From positions 1 through 39,607 of the forward strand of contig CAZHRW010000076.1 of NCBI GenBank assembly GCA_964535025.1: DNA of 39,607 nt, written 5' to 3'. Positions 1-7,900 of this stretch are shown here, piece by piece (position 1 is the first letter of the stretch; every line of letters begins with the position of its first letter). Under the pieces are notes generated by a model. It was given only the letters and a program-made list of their open reading frames with translations. It made no database searches and was not told where the DNA came from. The position numbers and the translations under genes were made by a program. The stretch comes from JAAYZK01 sp964535025 (GTDB taxonomy: Bacteria > Planctomycetota > Phycisphaerae > SM23-33 > FEN-1343).

Positions 1-1
1 G

Positions 2-1462
2 ATCCTGCGCGACATGATCGACGAGGGGTTCATCGTGGTCACGCTGGACTTCGGCCACAACGGCCGGGCCGTCTCGCCCGCCATCGACGGCGACATCCAG
101 CAGCTCTACCGGTCCCTGTGCGGCGTCGAGACGCCGTCGGTCCTGCGGGCGATCGACCTGGAGCCGCAGGCGGATCGGTTCTTCGTGGTGCCGGCGGGCT
201 GCCGCGTGGCGACCGATCTGACCTACTGGGAGATCGACAGCCACGGGGTGTACGGGACGCTCGAATACATCATGAAGAGCTACAACGAGCAGATCGTCCC
301 CAATATCCGCCGGCGGGACCCCGACGCACCGGCGCTGGCCCCCGCGACCCAGCCGTCCGACATGGTCGACCGGCAGGGACGGCCGTTCGACTACCGGATC
401 AAGATGGACATCGTCTACCCGTCACAGCCGACACGGAAGCTGCCGGTCTTCGTCTACTCCTGCACGCGGACCAGCCGCCGGCCCTACCACCGGTACCTGT
501 TCCAGTGTCGCGGGTACGTCTACGTCACCATGGGCCACTGCTTCAATCCGATCGTCCAGCACTACTGGCACTGCGGCCCGTTCACGCTGGACCACTGGAA
601 CGGCCTGGCGTGCTACACGGCGGCGATCCGCTACCTCTACAAGCACGCCGACCGCTACGGCATGGATACCGACCGCATCGGCGTGATGGGCATCTCCAAG
701 GGCCAGTACGCCGTGACCCGCCTGTCCGACCCCCACCACGCCGGCGGCGCCGAGAGCAAGACCTACAGCACCTTCCCGGCCGGGTTCGGCGAGTTCCCCG
801 CCGGCACGCCCGCCCCGCAGCCCTGGCCGGGCTATCCCTCCCGGATCCGCTGCGGCTGGCAGGGGATGGGCATGGGGCTGTGGGAGAACGAATACATCAC
901 CCCCGACTACGTGCCCACGATCCTCGCCTGCGGCGAGAACGACCGCGACGTGATCACCCAGGAGGGCACCCCGCGGTTCCTGACCACCCTCGAAGCGCTC
1001 GACGTCAACCACGTCTACCTCCCCATGGCGGGCCTGGGCCACTCGCTGGCGTACGGCGAGGACGAGCGGCTGGGCGTCGACCGCTACCAGCTCGTGATCG
1101 ACTTCTTCGACCGGTACCTCAAGGATGTCGAAAAACGCCCGCCGGTCGTGCTGCTCGCCGCGCCCCGCGACGGGGCCGACGACGTCAGCCCCTCGACGGC
1201 CGTCCGCGTCCAGTTCGCCCCGGTGATCGACGCGGCGACGATCCTGGACGGCGGCGGCATCCGCGTGGTCTCCCTGCCCGACCGGCGGGGTGTCGACGGC
1301 GCCTGGACGGTCTCGCACGGCGGGACGGCGTTCACCTTCACCCCCGACGCGCCCCTGGCCCCCGGCCGGCGTTCCGCCCTCCCCGCCCCCCCGCCCGTCA
1401 AGGACACCGCCGGCACCGCCCTGGCCGCCGAGCGAACATTCCGCTTCCGCACGGCCCCCTGA
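2..1462 (+). CDS. Alpha/beta-hydrolase (esterase/peptidase-like) with C-terminal Ig-like domain, 5' partial
   Basis: The reading frame is open from the first complete codon (nt 2, reading ILRDMIDEG), so the true start lies upstream of the window. The ATG at nt 14 is simply the first in-frame Met. The visible 486 codons contain an alpha/beta-hydrolase core: the nucleophile elbow GISKG (Ser codon nt 695-697), a likely acid in the segment GENDRDVI (about nt 932-955) and a likely catalytic His in GLGHSLA (about nt 1037). The last ~100 residues, starting at PRDGADDVSPSTAVRVQF, look like a bacterial Ig-like (Big_5) domain, which often occurs on secreted or surface enzymes. Substrate cannot be read from the sequence; acetyl-ester, peptide and dienelactone-type hydrolases share this fold. 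A signal peptide, if any, lies outside the window. A double hairpin follows the stop. Confidence 0.75.
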   Translation: MLRDMIDEGFIVVTLDFGHNGRAVSPAIDGDIQQLYRSLCGVETPSVLRAIDLEPQADRFFVVPAGCRVATDLTYWEIDSHGVYGTLEYIMKSYNEQIVPNIRRRDPDAPALAPATQPSDMVDRQGRPFDYRIKMDIVYPSQPTRKLPVFVYSCTRTSRRPYHRYLFQCRGYVYVTMGHCFNPIVQHYWHCGPFTLDHWNGLACYTAAIRYLYKHADRYGMDTDRIGVMGISKGQYAVTRLSDPHHAGGAESKTYSTFPAGFGEFPAGTPAPQPWPGYPSRIRCGWQGMGMGLWENEYITPDYVPTILACGENDRDVITQEGTPRFLTTLEALDVNHVYLPMAGLGHSLAYGEDERLGVDRYQLVIDFFDRYLKDVEKRPPVVLLAAPRDGADDVSPSTAVRVQFAPVIDAATILDGGGIRVVSLPDRRGVDGAWTVSHGGTAFTFTPDAPLAPGRRSALPAPPPVKDTAGTALAAERTFRFRTAP

Positions 1463-1482
1463 GGCGGCGGCGTCGCGCCCGT

Positions 1483-1517
1483 CGCCCCTGTCGGGGCGCG
1501 CCCTTCTTCAAGGGCGC
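1483..1517 (+). terminator. Tandem GC-rich hairpins after the hydrolase gene
   Basis: Two adjacent inverted repeats follow the stop codon: CGCCCC/GGGGCG with a short loop at about 1483-1498, and GCGCCCTT-CTTC-AAGGGCGC at 1498-1517, a perfect 8-bp stem with a 4-nt loop. There is no U-tract after the second stem, so this is at most a non-canonical terminator or an mRNA 3'-end stabiliser. Confidence 0.35.
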
Positions 1518-1651
1518 ACCGGGCTGTGCCTTCTGACGCCTCCACGGCCGAGGTCGTCAAGGGGGGTGGGGCGTAGAATTGTGTATCGACGGTCGGGTCA
1601 AAGCCCTACGATGGACCCTGCGGGGCCGATGACGGCCTGGAAAGAGGAACC

Positions 1652-3244
1652 ATGCAACTGACAGAGAATCACACCCCCACCCCCGGCGGCCGCACGCGGC
1701 GGCTGCGGATCGTCTGTCCGGGCTACCCGGCGCTGAACATCTATTCGCGCCCGGCCCGGGTGATGACCGCGCTGGGGCCGATCTACGTGGCGACGGCGGC
1801 GCGGGAGCTGCCGGGATGGGACGCCGAGGTCGTGGACGAGAACAACTACCGGCGCGGCCCCGTCGACGCCGACGGCCGTCCGGACCACGCGGCCATCCAG
1901 GCGGCGCGGCCGGCGGCGGTCGTGGGCTTCTACGGCGGGCTGACCAGCACCATCCCGCGCCTGCTCGAGATCGCCCGGCGTTACAAGGCCCTCGGGGCGC
2001 TCACGATCGCCGGAGGACACCATTTCGTCGCCGACACCCTCGAGCAGGCCCTGCGGGGCGGGATCGACGTGATCGTCGTCGGCGAAGGCGACGAGACCAT
2101 CACCGAGCTGTTGACCTGCCTGGCCGACGGGGCGGACCTCGCGACCGTCCGGGGCATCGCCTACCTCGAGGACGGCCGTGTCGTCCAAACGCCCCCGCGC
2201 GAGCCGATTGCGGCGCTCGATGAGCTGCCCCTGCCCGACTTCGCCCTGCTGCGCTACGCGCGGATGAAATACTACCCCGTCTCCGGCGTGCGGGGCTGCG
2301 GGATGAACTGTGAGTTCTGCGCGGTCAAGGGACGGCCGCGATTCACCTCCGCCGAGCGCCTGATGGAACAGTTCACCTCCATCTACGAGACGTGGGGCGG
2401 GAAGGTGTTCTTCATCGTCGACGATCTGTTCGGCCAGAATCGCGCCGAGACCCTGCACCTGTGCCGCCTGCTCCGCGACTACCAGCAGCGCCTCGGCGTG
2501 CGGTTCAGCATCATGGTGCAGATCCGCCTGGACCGGGCCCGGGACGCCGAACTGCTCCAGGCGATGCGCGAGGCGCGGGTCAACATCCTCGCCATCGGCT
2601 ATGAATCCCCGATCGCCGAGGAGCTGGCGGCGATGAATAAACGCCTCAACCCGGCCGAGATGGTCGAGCTGACCGACCTGTACCGCCGGGCGGGGTTCCG
2701 CATCCACGGGATGTTCATCTTCGGCTACCCGGCCCCCGCCGACCGGCCGTTCCGGATGAGCGCCGCCGACCGCGCGGCGCGGCTGCAGCGGTTCATCCGC
2801 AAGGCGCGGATCGACACGGTGCAGATCCTGCTGCCGATCCCGCTGCCCGGGACCGAGCTGACCGCCAGGCTCAAGCAGGCCGACCGGGTCTACTCGACCC
2901 AGACCGTCGGCCTGGAATACTACGACGGCAATTTCCCGGTCTTCCAGCCCGATGAGCCGATGACCCCCGAGCAGATGCAGGCGGCCGTCCACAAGATCAT
3001 GCGCCGCTTCTACGGCCCGCGCCATCTGTTGGCCACGGCCGCCTACACCCTGGCGTTTCCCGCCATCGGTCTGTGGCTGCACAACATCGGCCGTCGCTGG
3101 CAACAGTGGCATCGGCGCTGGAGACGAAGCCTCTACCGCAGCGGCGGATGGCTGCTCCTGCGCAAGTGGACCGCGGCGTTCAAGAAGGACGCCTTCACCC
3201 GCAAGCTCGCCCAGGCGCGGCGGGAGATCTCCACTAAGGCGTAG
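1652..3244 (+). CDS. B12-binding-type radical SAM protein
   Basis: A 530-residue protein. The N-terminal ~160 residues resemble the Rossmann-like B12-binding domain that precedes many radical SAM domains (GFYGGLTSTIPR, then GGHHF and VGEGDETITEL). The DxHxxG cobalt-ligand motif is not visible, so cobalamin may be bound base-off without a His ligand or not at all. The radical SAM cluster motif is C216-G-M-N-C220-E-F-C223 (CxxxCxxC), followed by FIVDDLFGQNR and a (beta/alpha)6-type barrel to about residue 420. The basic C-terminal tail is Arg/Trp-rich. Family members act as methyltransferases, cyclases or modifying enzymes; the substrate is not predictable. The start is set by a GAGGAA-type ribosome site about 5 nt upstream of ATG 1652. 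The gene is convergent with the dehydrogenase downstream and stands alone. Confidence 0.85.
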   Translation: MQLTENHTPTPGGRTRRLRIVCPGYPALNIYSRPARVMTALGPIYVATAARELPGWDAEVVDENNYRRGPVDADGRPDHAAIQAARPAAVVGFYGGLTSTIPRLLEIARRYKALGALTIAGGHHFVADTLEQALRGGIDVIVVGEGDETITELLTCLADGADLATVRGIAYLEDGRVVQTPPREPIAALDELPLPDFALLRYARMKYYPVSGVRGCGMNCEFCAVKGRPRFTSAERLMEQFTSIYETWGGKVFFIVDDLFGQNRAETLHLCRLLRDYQQRLGVRFSIMVQIRLDRARDAELLQAMREARVNILAIGYESPIAEELAAMNKRLNPAEMVELTDLYRRAGFRIHGMFIFGYPAPADRPFRMSAADRAARLQRFIRKARIDTVQILLPIPLPGTELTARLKQADRVYSTQTVGLEYYDGNFPVFQPDEPMTPEQMQAAVHKIMRRFYGPRHLLATAAYTLAFPAIGLWLHNIGRRWQQWHRRWRRSLYRSGGWLLLRKWTAAFKKDAFTRKLAQARREISTKA

Positions 3245-3303
3245 AACGACCCCCGCACGCGCCCCACAACCGCGCCACACTCGCGGGCGAGCCGTACGGT
3301 GGT

Positions 3304-3330
3304 GCAGGCCAGCCGAAGGCGAGGGCCTGC
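3304..3330. terminator. Stem-loop between convergent genes
   Basis: GCAGGCC (3304-3310) pairs with GGCCTGC (3324-3330); the loop can form a further GCC/GGC mini-stem. It lies in the 133-nt gap between the convergent radical SAM gene (stop 3244) and the dehydrogenase gene (stop 3378), a typical place for a bidirectional terminator. No T-tract flanks it on either strand, so the assignment is tentative. Confidence 0.35.
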
Positions 3331-3377
3331 CCACGCGAGGGCGTCACGCCACCTGCCTGGCCGCCTGCTGCGGGTCC

Positions 3378-5027
3378 TCAGCCGTTGCGCGTTGTGGCCT
3401 TGAACTCCTCTTTGATGCGTTGGATGTGGCCGCGGCCGAGGGCCTTGACCTCGCAGCCGAGCCGGAAGTACTGGCGGATCTGGTCGTCGGAGAGGATACC
3501 GAAGCAATCGATCACGGCCAGCGGGCCGCCCGCCCAGCGGACGACCTTCGCCGGGTCAAGTTCGAGGTACGGCTCGTGGGGCACGGCGAGGATCATCGCC
3601 TCGGCGCCCTTCAGCGCCGCCGGCAGGCTCTGCTGCATTCGCAGGTCGGCCAGGCCCTCCTGGTTGCGGAAGAACCGCGACCACGAGTGGCCCGGCGCCG
3701 GGTAGACGTCCTGCTTCTCCAGCTCGTACCAGTGCTCGACGTAGGGATCGTGCACCCGCATCTCGGCGCCCATCTCGGTGAGCTTGCGGACGACGATCTC
3801 CGAGCCGCTGTAGCGGGTGTCGCCGACGTCCTGGCGGTAGCTCGCCCCGCACAGCAGCACGTCGGCGCCGGCGATGTAGCGGCCCATGTTGCGCAAGGCG
3901 TCGCGCGTCAGCTCCGCGGCGTGCAGGCCGCGAGTGTCGTTGATGTCGATCGCCGTGGGCGTGATCTTGAACACGCGGTCCTGGTCCTCGAAGCCGAGAA
4001 TGTGCTTGTACGCCCAGTAGCCCAGCCCGCCGTCCTTGGGCAGGCAGTAGCCGCCGATGCCGGGCCCGGGGAAGATCATGTTGCTGTGCGTCGGGCGCAT
4101 CTTGATCGCCCGCACGACCTTCAGGAGGTCCACGCCGTTGCGCTCGGCGAACAGGCTCCATTCGTCCAGGAACGCCAGGATGGTCGCGCGATAGGAGTTT
4201 TCGACGATCTTGGTGGTCTCCGATTCGATCGGCCGATCCATCACCGTCAGCGGGAACTGGTCGGTGTTGAGCACCTGGCGGAGGAACTTCTCCACCCGCT
4301 TGCGGGCCGTGGCGGTGCACCCGCTGCAGACCCGCCAGAAATCGCGGATACTGCTGACGTACTGGCGGCCGGGCATGACCCGCTCGAAGCTGTGGGCCAG
4401 CAGCGGCGTCGACTTGAGGCCCCGGGCGGCGAAGGCCTTCTTCAGGATCGGCCAGGCGACGAACTCGGTGGTGCCCGGCGCGACGGTGGTTTCGATCAGG
4501 ACCAGGCACTTGGGCGGGATCTTCTCGCCGATCGTCCGCATGGTCGCCTCCAGGGCGGACATCTCGGTCTGGCCGGTCCGCATGTCGCCCAGATCGCGTT
4601 TGGCGTAGTCGCACTGGACGTCCACGACGACCACGTCGGCCAGCGTCAGGCAGTCGCTGTTGAACGTGGCGATCATGGTCTTCTTCTCGTTGACGCACCG
4701 ATCGATCATCGGCGCGACCTCGGGGTCCTCGGCCTTCACCGGCGACTGGCCGCGATTGACCAGCGGGATCTTCCAGTAGCTCCGCGTGCTCGGCCGCTGA
4801 CAGCCGATGACGAACTTGGTGGGGGTGCCCTTCTTGTCGGTCGTGTCGGCGATGATCGCGGCCATCACGGCGCCGACGAAGCCGACGCCCATCACCACCA
4901 CCACCTCCCGGCCGTCCTCCCGCGCCTGGGCGGTGAGGTGGCGGAGGCGGGCCATCTCCTTGGCGTAGTCGGCCTTCGCGGGGATCTCGAACTTCTCTCC
5001 GGACGGACTGATCGAGTACTCGGCCAT
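3378..5027 (-). CDS. Nucleotide-sugar dehydrogenase (UDP-glucose/GDP-mannose dehydrogenase family)
   Basis: NAD-dependent family that oxidises the C6 (or equivalent) alcohol of a nucleotide sugar to a uronic acid in two steps, feeding polysaccharide or lipopolysaccharide synthesis in the cytoplasm. The 549-residue protein has the NAD site GVGFVG at 47-52, the ETTVAPGTTE segment at 179-188, catalytic-helix residues K273 and N277 in ESETTKIVENSYRA, and the active-site loop GIGGYCLPKD with the covalent Cys at C328 and K331/D332. The C-terminal UDP-binding-type domain follows (LLCGASYRQDVGDTRYS). It is about 100 residues longer than common UDP-glucose dehydrogenases, with an N-terminal extension of about 40 residues and an insertion after the first Rossmann strand. 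Exact substrate is unresolved. ATG 5027 has an AAAGGA ribosome site (5040-5035). It is divergent from the ABC importer genes. Confidence 0.88.
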   Translation of the reverse strand: MAEYSISPSGEKFEIPAKADYAKEMARLRHLTAQAREDGREVVVVMGVGFVGAVMAAIIADTTDKKGTPTKFVIGCQRPSTRSYWKIPLVNRGQSPVKAEDPEVAPMIDRCVNEKKTMIATFNSDCLTLADVVVVDVQCDYAKRDLGDMRTGQTEMSALEATMRTIGEKIPPKCLVLIETTVAPGTTEFVAWPILKKAFAARGLKSTPLLAHSFERVMPGRQYVSSIRDFWRVCSGCTATARKRVEKFLRQVLNTDQFPLTVMDRPIESETTKIVENSYRATILAFLDEWSLFAERNGVDLLKVVRAIKMRPTHSNMIFPGPGIGGYCLPKDGGLGYWAYKHILGFEDQDRVFKITPTAIDINDTRGLHAAELTRDALRNMGRYIAGADVLLCGASYRQDVGDTRYSGSEIVVRKLTEMGAEMRVHDPYVEHWYELEKQDVYPAPGHSWSRFFRNQEGLADLRMQQSLPAALKGAEAMILAVPHEPYLELDPAKVVRWAGGPLAVIDCFGILSDDQIRQYFRLGCEVKALGRGHIQRIKEEFKATTRNG

Positions 5028-5151
5028 CTGCGGTTCCTTTCGCCGTAAGCAGGTCGAACGACTTGTTCAAACGGACACGGCGATCATACCGCCGGCGCGT
5101 TGGTTCCGCCACGACGAACCCCCGCGCCCGGCGGCGCCGGGCGACGCCGAA

Positions 5152-5180
5152 TTGACAGCGGTGGGGCGCGGCGATACAAG
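5152..5180 (+). promoter_or_regulatory. Sigma-70-type promoter of the ABC importer operon
   Basis: TTGACA (5152-5157, perfect -35), 17-nt spacer, TACAAG (5175-5180, 4 of 6 matches to TATAAT). Transcription would start near 5187, leaving a leader of about 20 nt before ATG 5208. That placement excludes the upstream in-frame GTG at 5184 as the start. Confidence 0.6.
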
Positions 5181-5207
5181 GGGGTGCGGCGTGTAGGCGC
5201 GAAGTGG

Positions 5208-7886
5208 ATGGATCGGATGAAGGTCTGGCGCAGCCCATGGTTGTTGGGGATGCTCGCGGCGCTGGTCGTCGCGGTGGGGGCGATCGTCGTTTTCGTACGG
5301 CCGGAGACGGCGATGGATCGCAAGATCCTCCGCTACACGATGTACAAGTACGAGGCGTACGACAAGTTCCGCCGCCGTGCGGGCAAGGAGTTCCAGGCCC
5401 GGTGGAACGCCACGCACGACGAGCCGATCCTGGTGAAGTACGAGCCGATCGGCACGGCGTACACGCAGAAGATCAACGCCGAGGTTGTCGCCAACACGCT
5501 GCATGACCTGTTCTTCATCCCCAACGGGGCGTTTTTCGATTTCATCCAGAAGGACGTCCTGCTCGACCTGACGCCCTACATCGACGCGAACGACGACTGG
5601 GGCCACCTCGAGGCGATGTATCCCAAGGTGCTCGAGGAATGCTCCGTCACCGACGACGCGGGCCGCCGGCGGATCTACTGCCTGCCGGGCAACCTGAACA
5701 CCGACGCGCTGTACTACAACAAGACGCTGTTCGACCGCGCCGGCGTGGCCTACCCGGACGGGCGGTGGACCTGGGAGGATGTCCGCCGGGCGGCCAGGCA
5801 ACTGACCGTGCGGGACGCCTCCGGCCGGATCGTCCAGTTCGGGGTGATCTTCACCAGCGATCTGCCGACCCTGTTTCTCACCGGCGGCGCGACGGTCTTC
5901 GCCGACGAGGCGAAAACGCGGACGGCCCTCGATACCCCCGAGGCCCGACGCGCGGTCGCGTTCTTCCACAAGCTCATCTGGGACGACCGCGTCAGCCCCA
6001 CGCCGGCCGAGGCCGCCGGCGAGCAGGGGACCGACAGCTTCAAGAACGGCCACGCCGCCATGATCATCGGCGGGCGGTGGTACTCGGCGTTGTTCACGCC
6101 GATCGCCGACCTGGACTACCGCGTGGCGCCGCTGCCGATCGGGTTCGACGGCCGCCGCATCTCGCGGATGAGCTTCAACAAGATCGGCATCTCGGCGCGG
6201 ACGCGCCACCCCGAGATCGCCTACCAGTTGCTGCTGCACTTGAACAGCCCCGAGCAGGTGCGCAACATGATCAACGAGGGCGACTCGCTCCCGCTCCGCC
6301 CCGACGGGCCCAACAGCCGTCCGTTCGTCGAGGACCCCGTCCACCAGCCCGGCGGGGTGGTGGGGGCGAACCGGGCGTTTCTGACGGCGATCGAGCGCGG
6401 CGACGTCGAGGGCAAGTTCTTCTGGCAGACGCCCCACCTGCCGGGCACCTTCGTGATCGACACGCTCGCCCAGTGCAGCGAGGAGATCTTCGCCGGGCCC
6501 GACGCCGACGTGGGGGCCATCCTCGCCCGCTACGGCCGCACGATCGACGCCGAGATCGACCGGCACAGGCACCCGCCGCCGCCGGCGCGGGTGGGGCGGT
6601 TCGTGACGGTGCTGGCGGCGGTGCTGGCGGCGGGGCTGGGGGCCCTGGTGCTGCACCTGCGCTATCGCGGGCGGTCGCGGCTGCCGGGATGGAAGCTCGC
6701 CAGGGGCGCCGGCGGCGGCAGCGACCTGCGGCGCTCGCCGGTGGGGTACCTGTTCATCCTGCCGAACATCTGCGGGTTCCTGTTGTTCACGCTGCTGCCG
6801 GTCGTGTTTTCGCTGGTGCTGGCGTTCACCGACTGGAACCTGCTGAGCTGGCCGCCGCGGTTCGTCGGGTTCGGCCATTTCGCCACGATGCTCCGCTCGA
6901 GGGACTTCTGGAAGTATTTCTGGAACACCACGTTTCTGATGACCGGGATCCCGATCGGCATGGCCGGCTCGCTGTTGCTGGCGGTGGTGCTCAACCAGAA
7001 GCTGCGGGGGCGGATGGTGTTTCGGTCGATCTTTTTCCTGCCGAGCTTCACGGCGGGCGTGGCGATTTTCATGCTGTGGCTGTGGATCTACAACTCCGAG
7101 TACGGGCTGCTGAACAAGCTGCTGGGTCCGTGCCTGCAGGGGCTGGAGCAGGTCGCCACGCAGTCGCCGCGGCCGCTGTGGCCGGCGCTGGGGTGGGGGC
7201 TCTGGCTGCTGTCGGCGTTTTGGGTGGTGTGGTTCGCCGCACGCCTGTGGGATCGGTACCGCCACGACGACGCGTCGGGGCTGATGTCGGCGGTGTCGAT
7301 GGTCGGCGTGCTGGCGGTGGGCCTGGCGGGGTACTTCGCCGGGTGGGTCCTGATGAACCTGCCGGCCGCGGCGGCCGAGGGGCTGTCGCCGCCGCACTGG
7401 CTGACGGGGCTGCACGAGGTGTCGCTGGGCCCGCTGTTCGGCGGCGCGCGCTACCGCTTCGACTGGGCGAAGCCGGCGTTCATCCTCGTCGGGTTGTGGT
7501 CGGGCGTCGGCGGGTTCAACATGATCCTGTACCTGGCGGCGCTGCAGGGGATCAGCCCGCACCTCTACGAGGCCGCGGCCATCGACGGGGCGACCCGCTG
7601 GCAGCAGTTCAAGTCGATCACCTGGCCGCTGCTGTCGCCGACGACGTTCTTCATCTTCGTGATGTCGATGATCCACGGGTTCAACGGGGGCTTCGAGGCG
7701 GCGTTCGTGATGACCCAGGGCGGCCCCCAGGGCGCGACGACGACGCTGAGCTACCACATCTACCAGAATGCGTTCCAGTGGTACCGCATGGGCTACGCGG
7801 CGGCGCTGGCGTGGCTGCTGTTCGTGGTGGTGTTCATCGTCACGCTGATCAACTGGCGCTTCGGCGGCAGGCAGGTGCACGTTTAG
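5208..7886 (+). CDS. Fusion of sugar-binding protein and MalF-type ABC permease
   Basis: An 892-residue protein combining two usually separate subunits of a carbohydrate ABC importer. Residues ~4-27 are a membrane anchor; ~38-460 resemble a family 1 extracellular solute-binding protein (YYNKTLFDRAGV, GRWTWEDVRRAAR, GGRWYSALF are typical); ~462-486 is a second hydrophobic segment, followed by a basic linker. From about 510 to 892 it is a MalF/UgpA-type permease with LFILPNICGFLLFTLLPVV and the ATPase-docking EAA loop YEAAAIDGATRWQQFK at 787-802. The permease half also holds an extra hydrophobic stretch (about 7190-7350 nt) before the EAA region. The topology works: the binding domain would sit outside, anchored at both ends. 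ATG 5208 was chosen from promoter position; ATG 5217 is an alternative and would remove three residues. It is followed at 14 nt by the second permease. No ATPase is encoded here. Confidence 0.88.
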   Translation: MDRMKVWRSPWLLGMLAALVVAVGAIVVFVRPETAMDRKILRYTMYKYEAYDKFRRRAGKEFQARWNATHDEPILVKYEPIGTAYTQKINAEVVANTLHDLFFIPNGAFFDFIQKDVLLDLTPYIDANDDWGHLEAMYPKVLEECSVTDDAGRRRIYCLPGNLNTDALYYNKTLFDRAGVAYPDGRWTWEDVRRAARQLTVRDASGRIVQFGVIFTSDLPTLFLTGGATVFADEAKTRTALDTPEARRAVAFFHKLIWDDRVSPTPAEAAGEQGTDSFKNGHAAMIIGGRWYSALFTPIADLDYRVAPLPIGFDGRRISRMSFNKIGISARTRHPEIAYQLLLHLNSPEQVRNMINEGDSLPLRPDGPNSRPFVEDPVHQPGGVVGANRAFLTAIERGDVEGKFFWQTPHLPGTFVIDTLAQCSEEIFAGPDADVGAILARYGRTIDAEIDRHRHPPPPARVGRFVTVLAAVLAAGLGALVLHLRYRGRSRLPGWKLARGAGGGSDLRRSPVGYLFILPNICGFLLFTLLPVVFSLVLAFTDWNLLSWPPRFVGFGHFATMLRSRDFWKYFWNTTFLMTGIPIGMAGSLLLAVVLNQKLRGRMVFRSIFFLPSFTAGVAIFMLWLWIYNSEYGLLNKLLGPCLQGLEQVATQSPRPLWPALGWGLWLLSAFWVVWFAARLWDRYRHDDASGLMSAVSMVGVLAVGLAGYFAGWVLMNLPAAAAEGLSPPHWLTGLHEVSLGPLFGGARYRFDWAKPAFILVGLWSGVGGFNMILYLAALQGISPHLYEAAAIDGATRWQQFKSITWPLLSPTTFFIFVMSMIHGFNGGFEAAFVMTQGGPQGATTTLSYHIYQNAFQWYRMGYAAALAWLLFVVVFIVTLINWRFGGRQVHV

Positions 7887-7900
7887 GCTAGGAGTGAACC

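Noticed and set aside
5100..5207. N-terminal extension of the binding-protein/permease fusion
   Set aside because: The perfect TTGACA at 5152 with its -10 at 5175 lies inside it; the extension would not be transcribed from that promoter and is low-complexity Arg/Gly.
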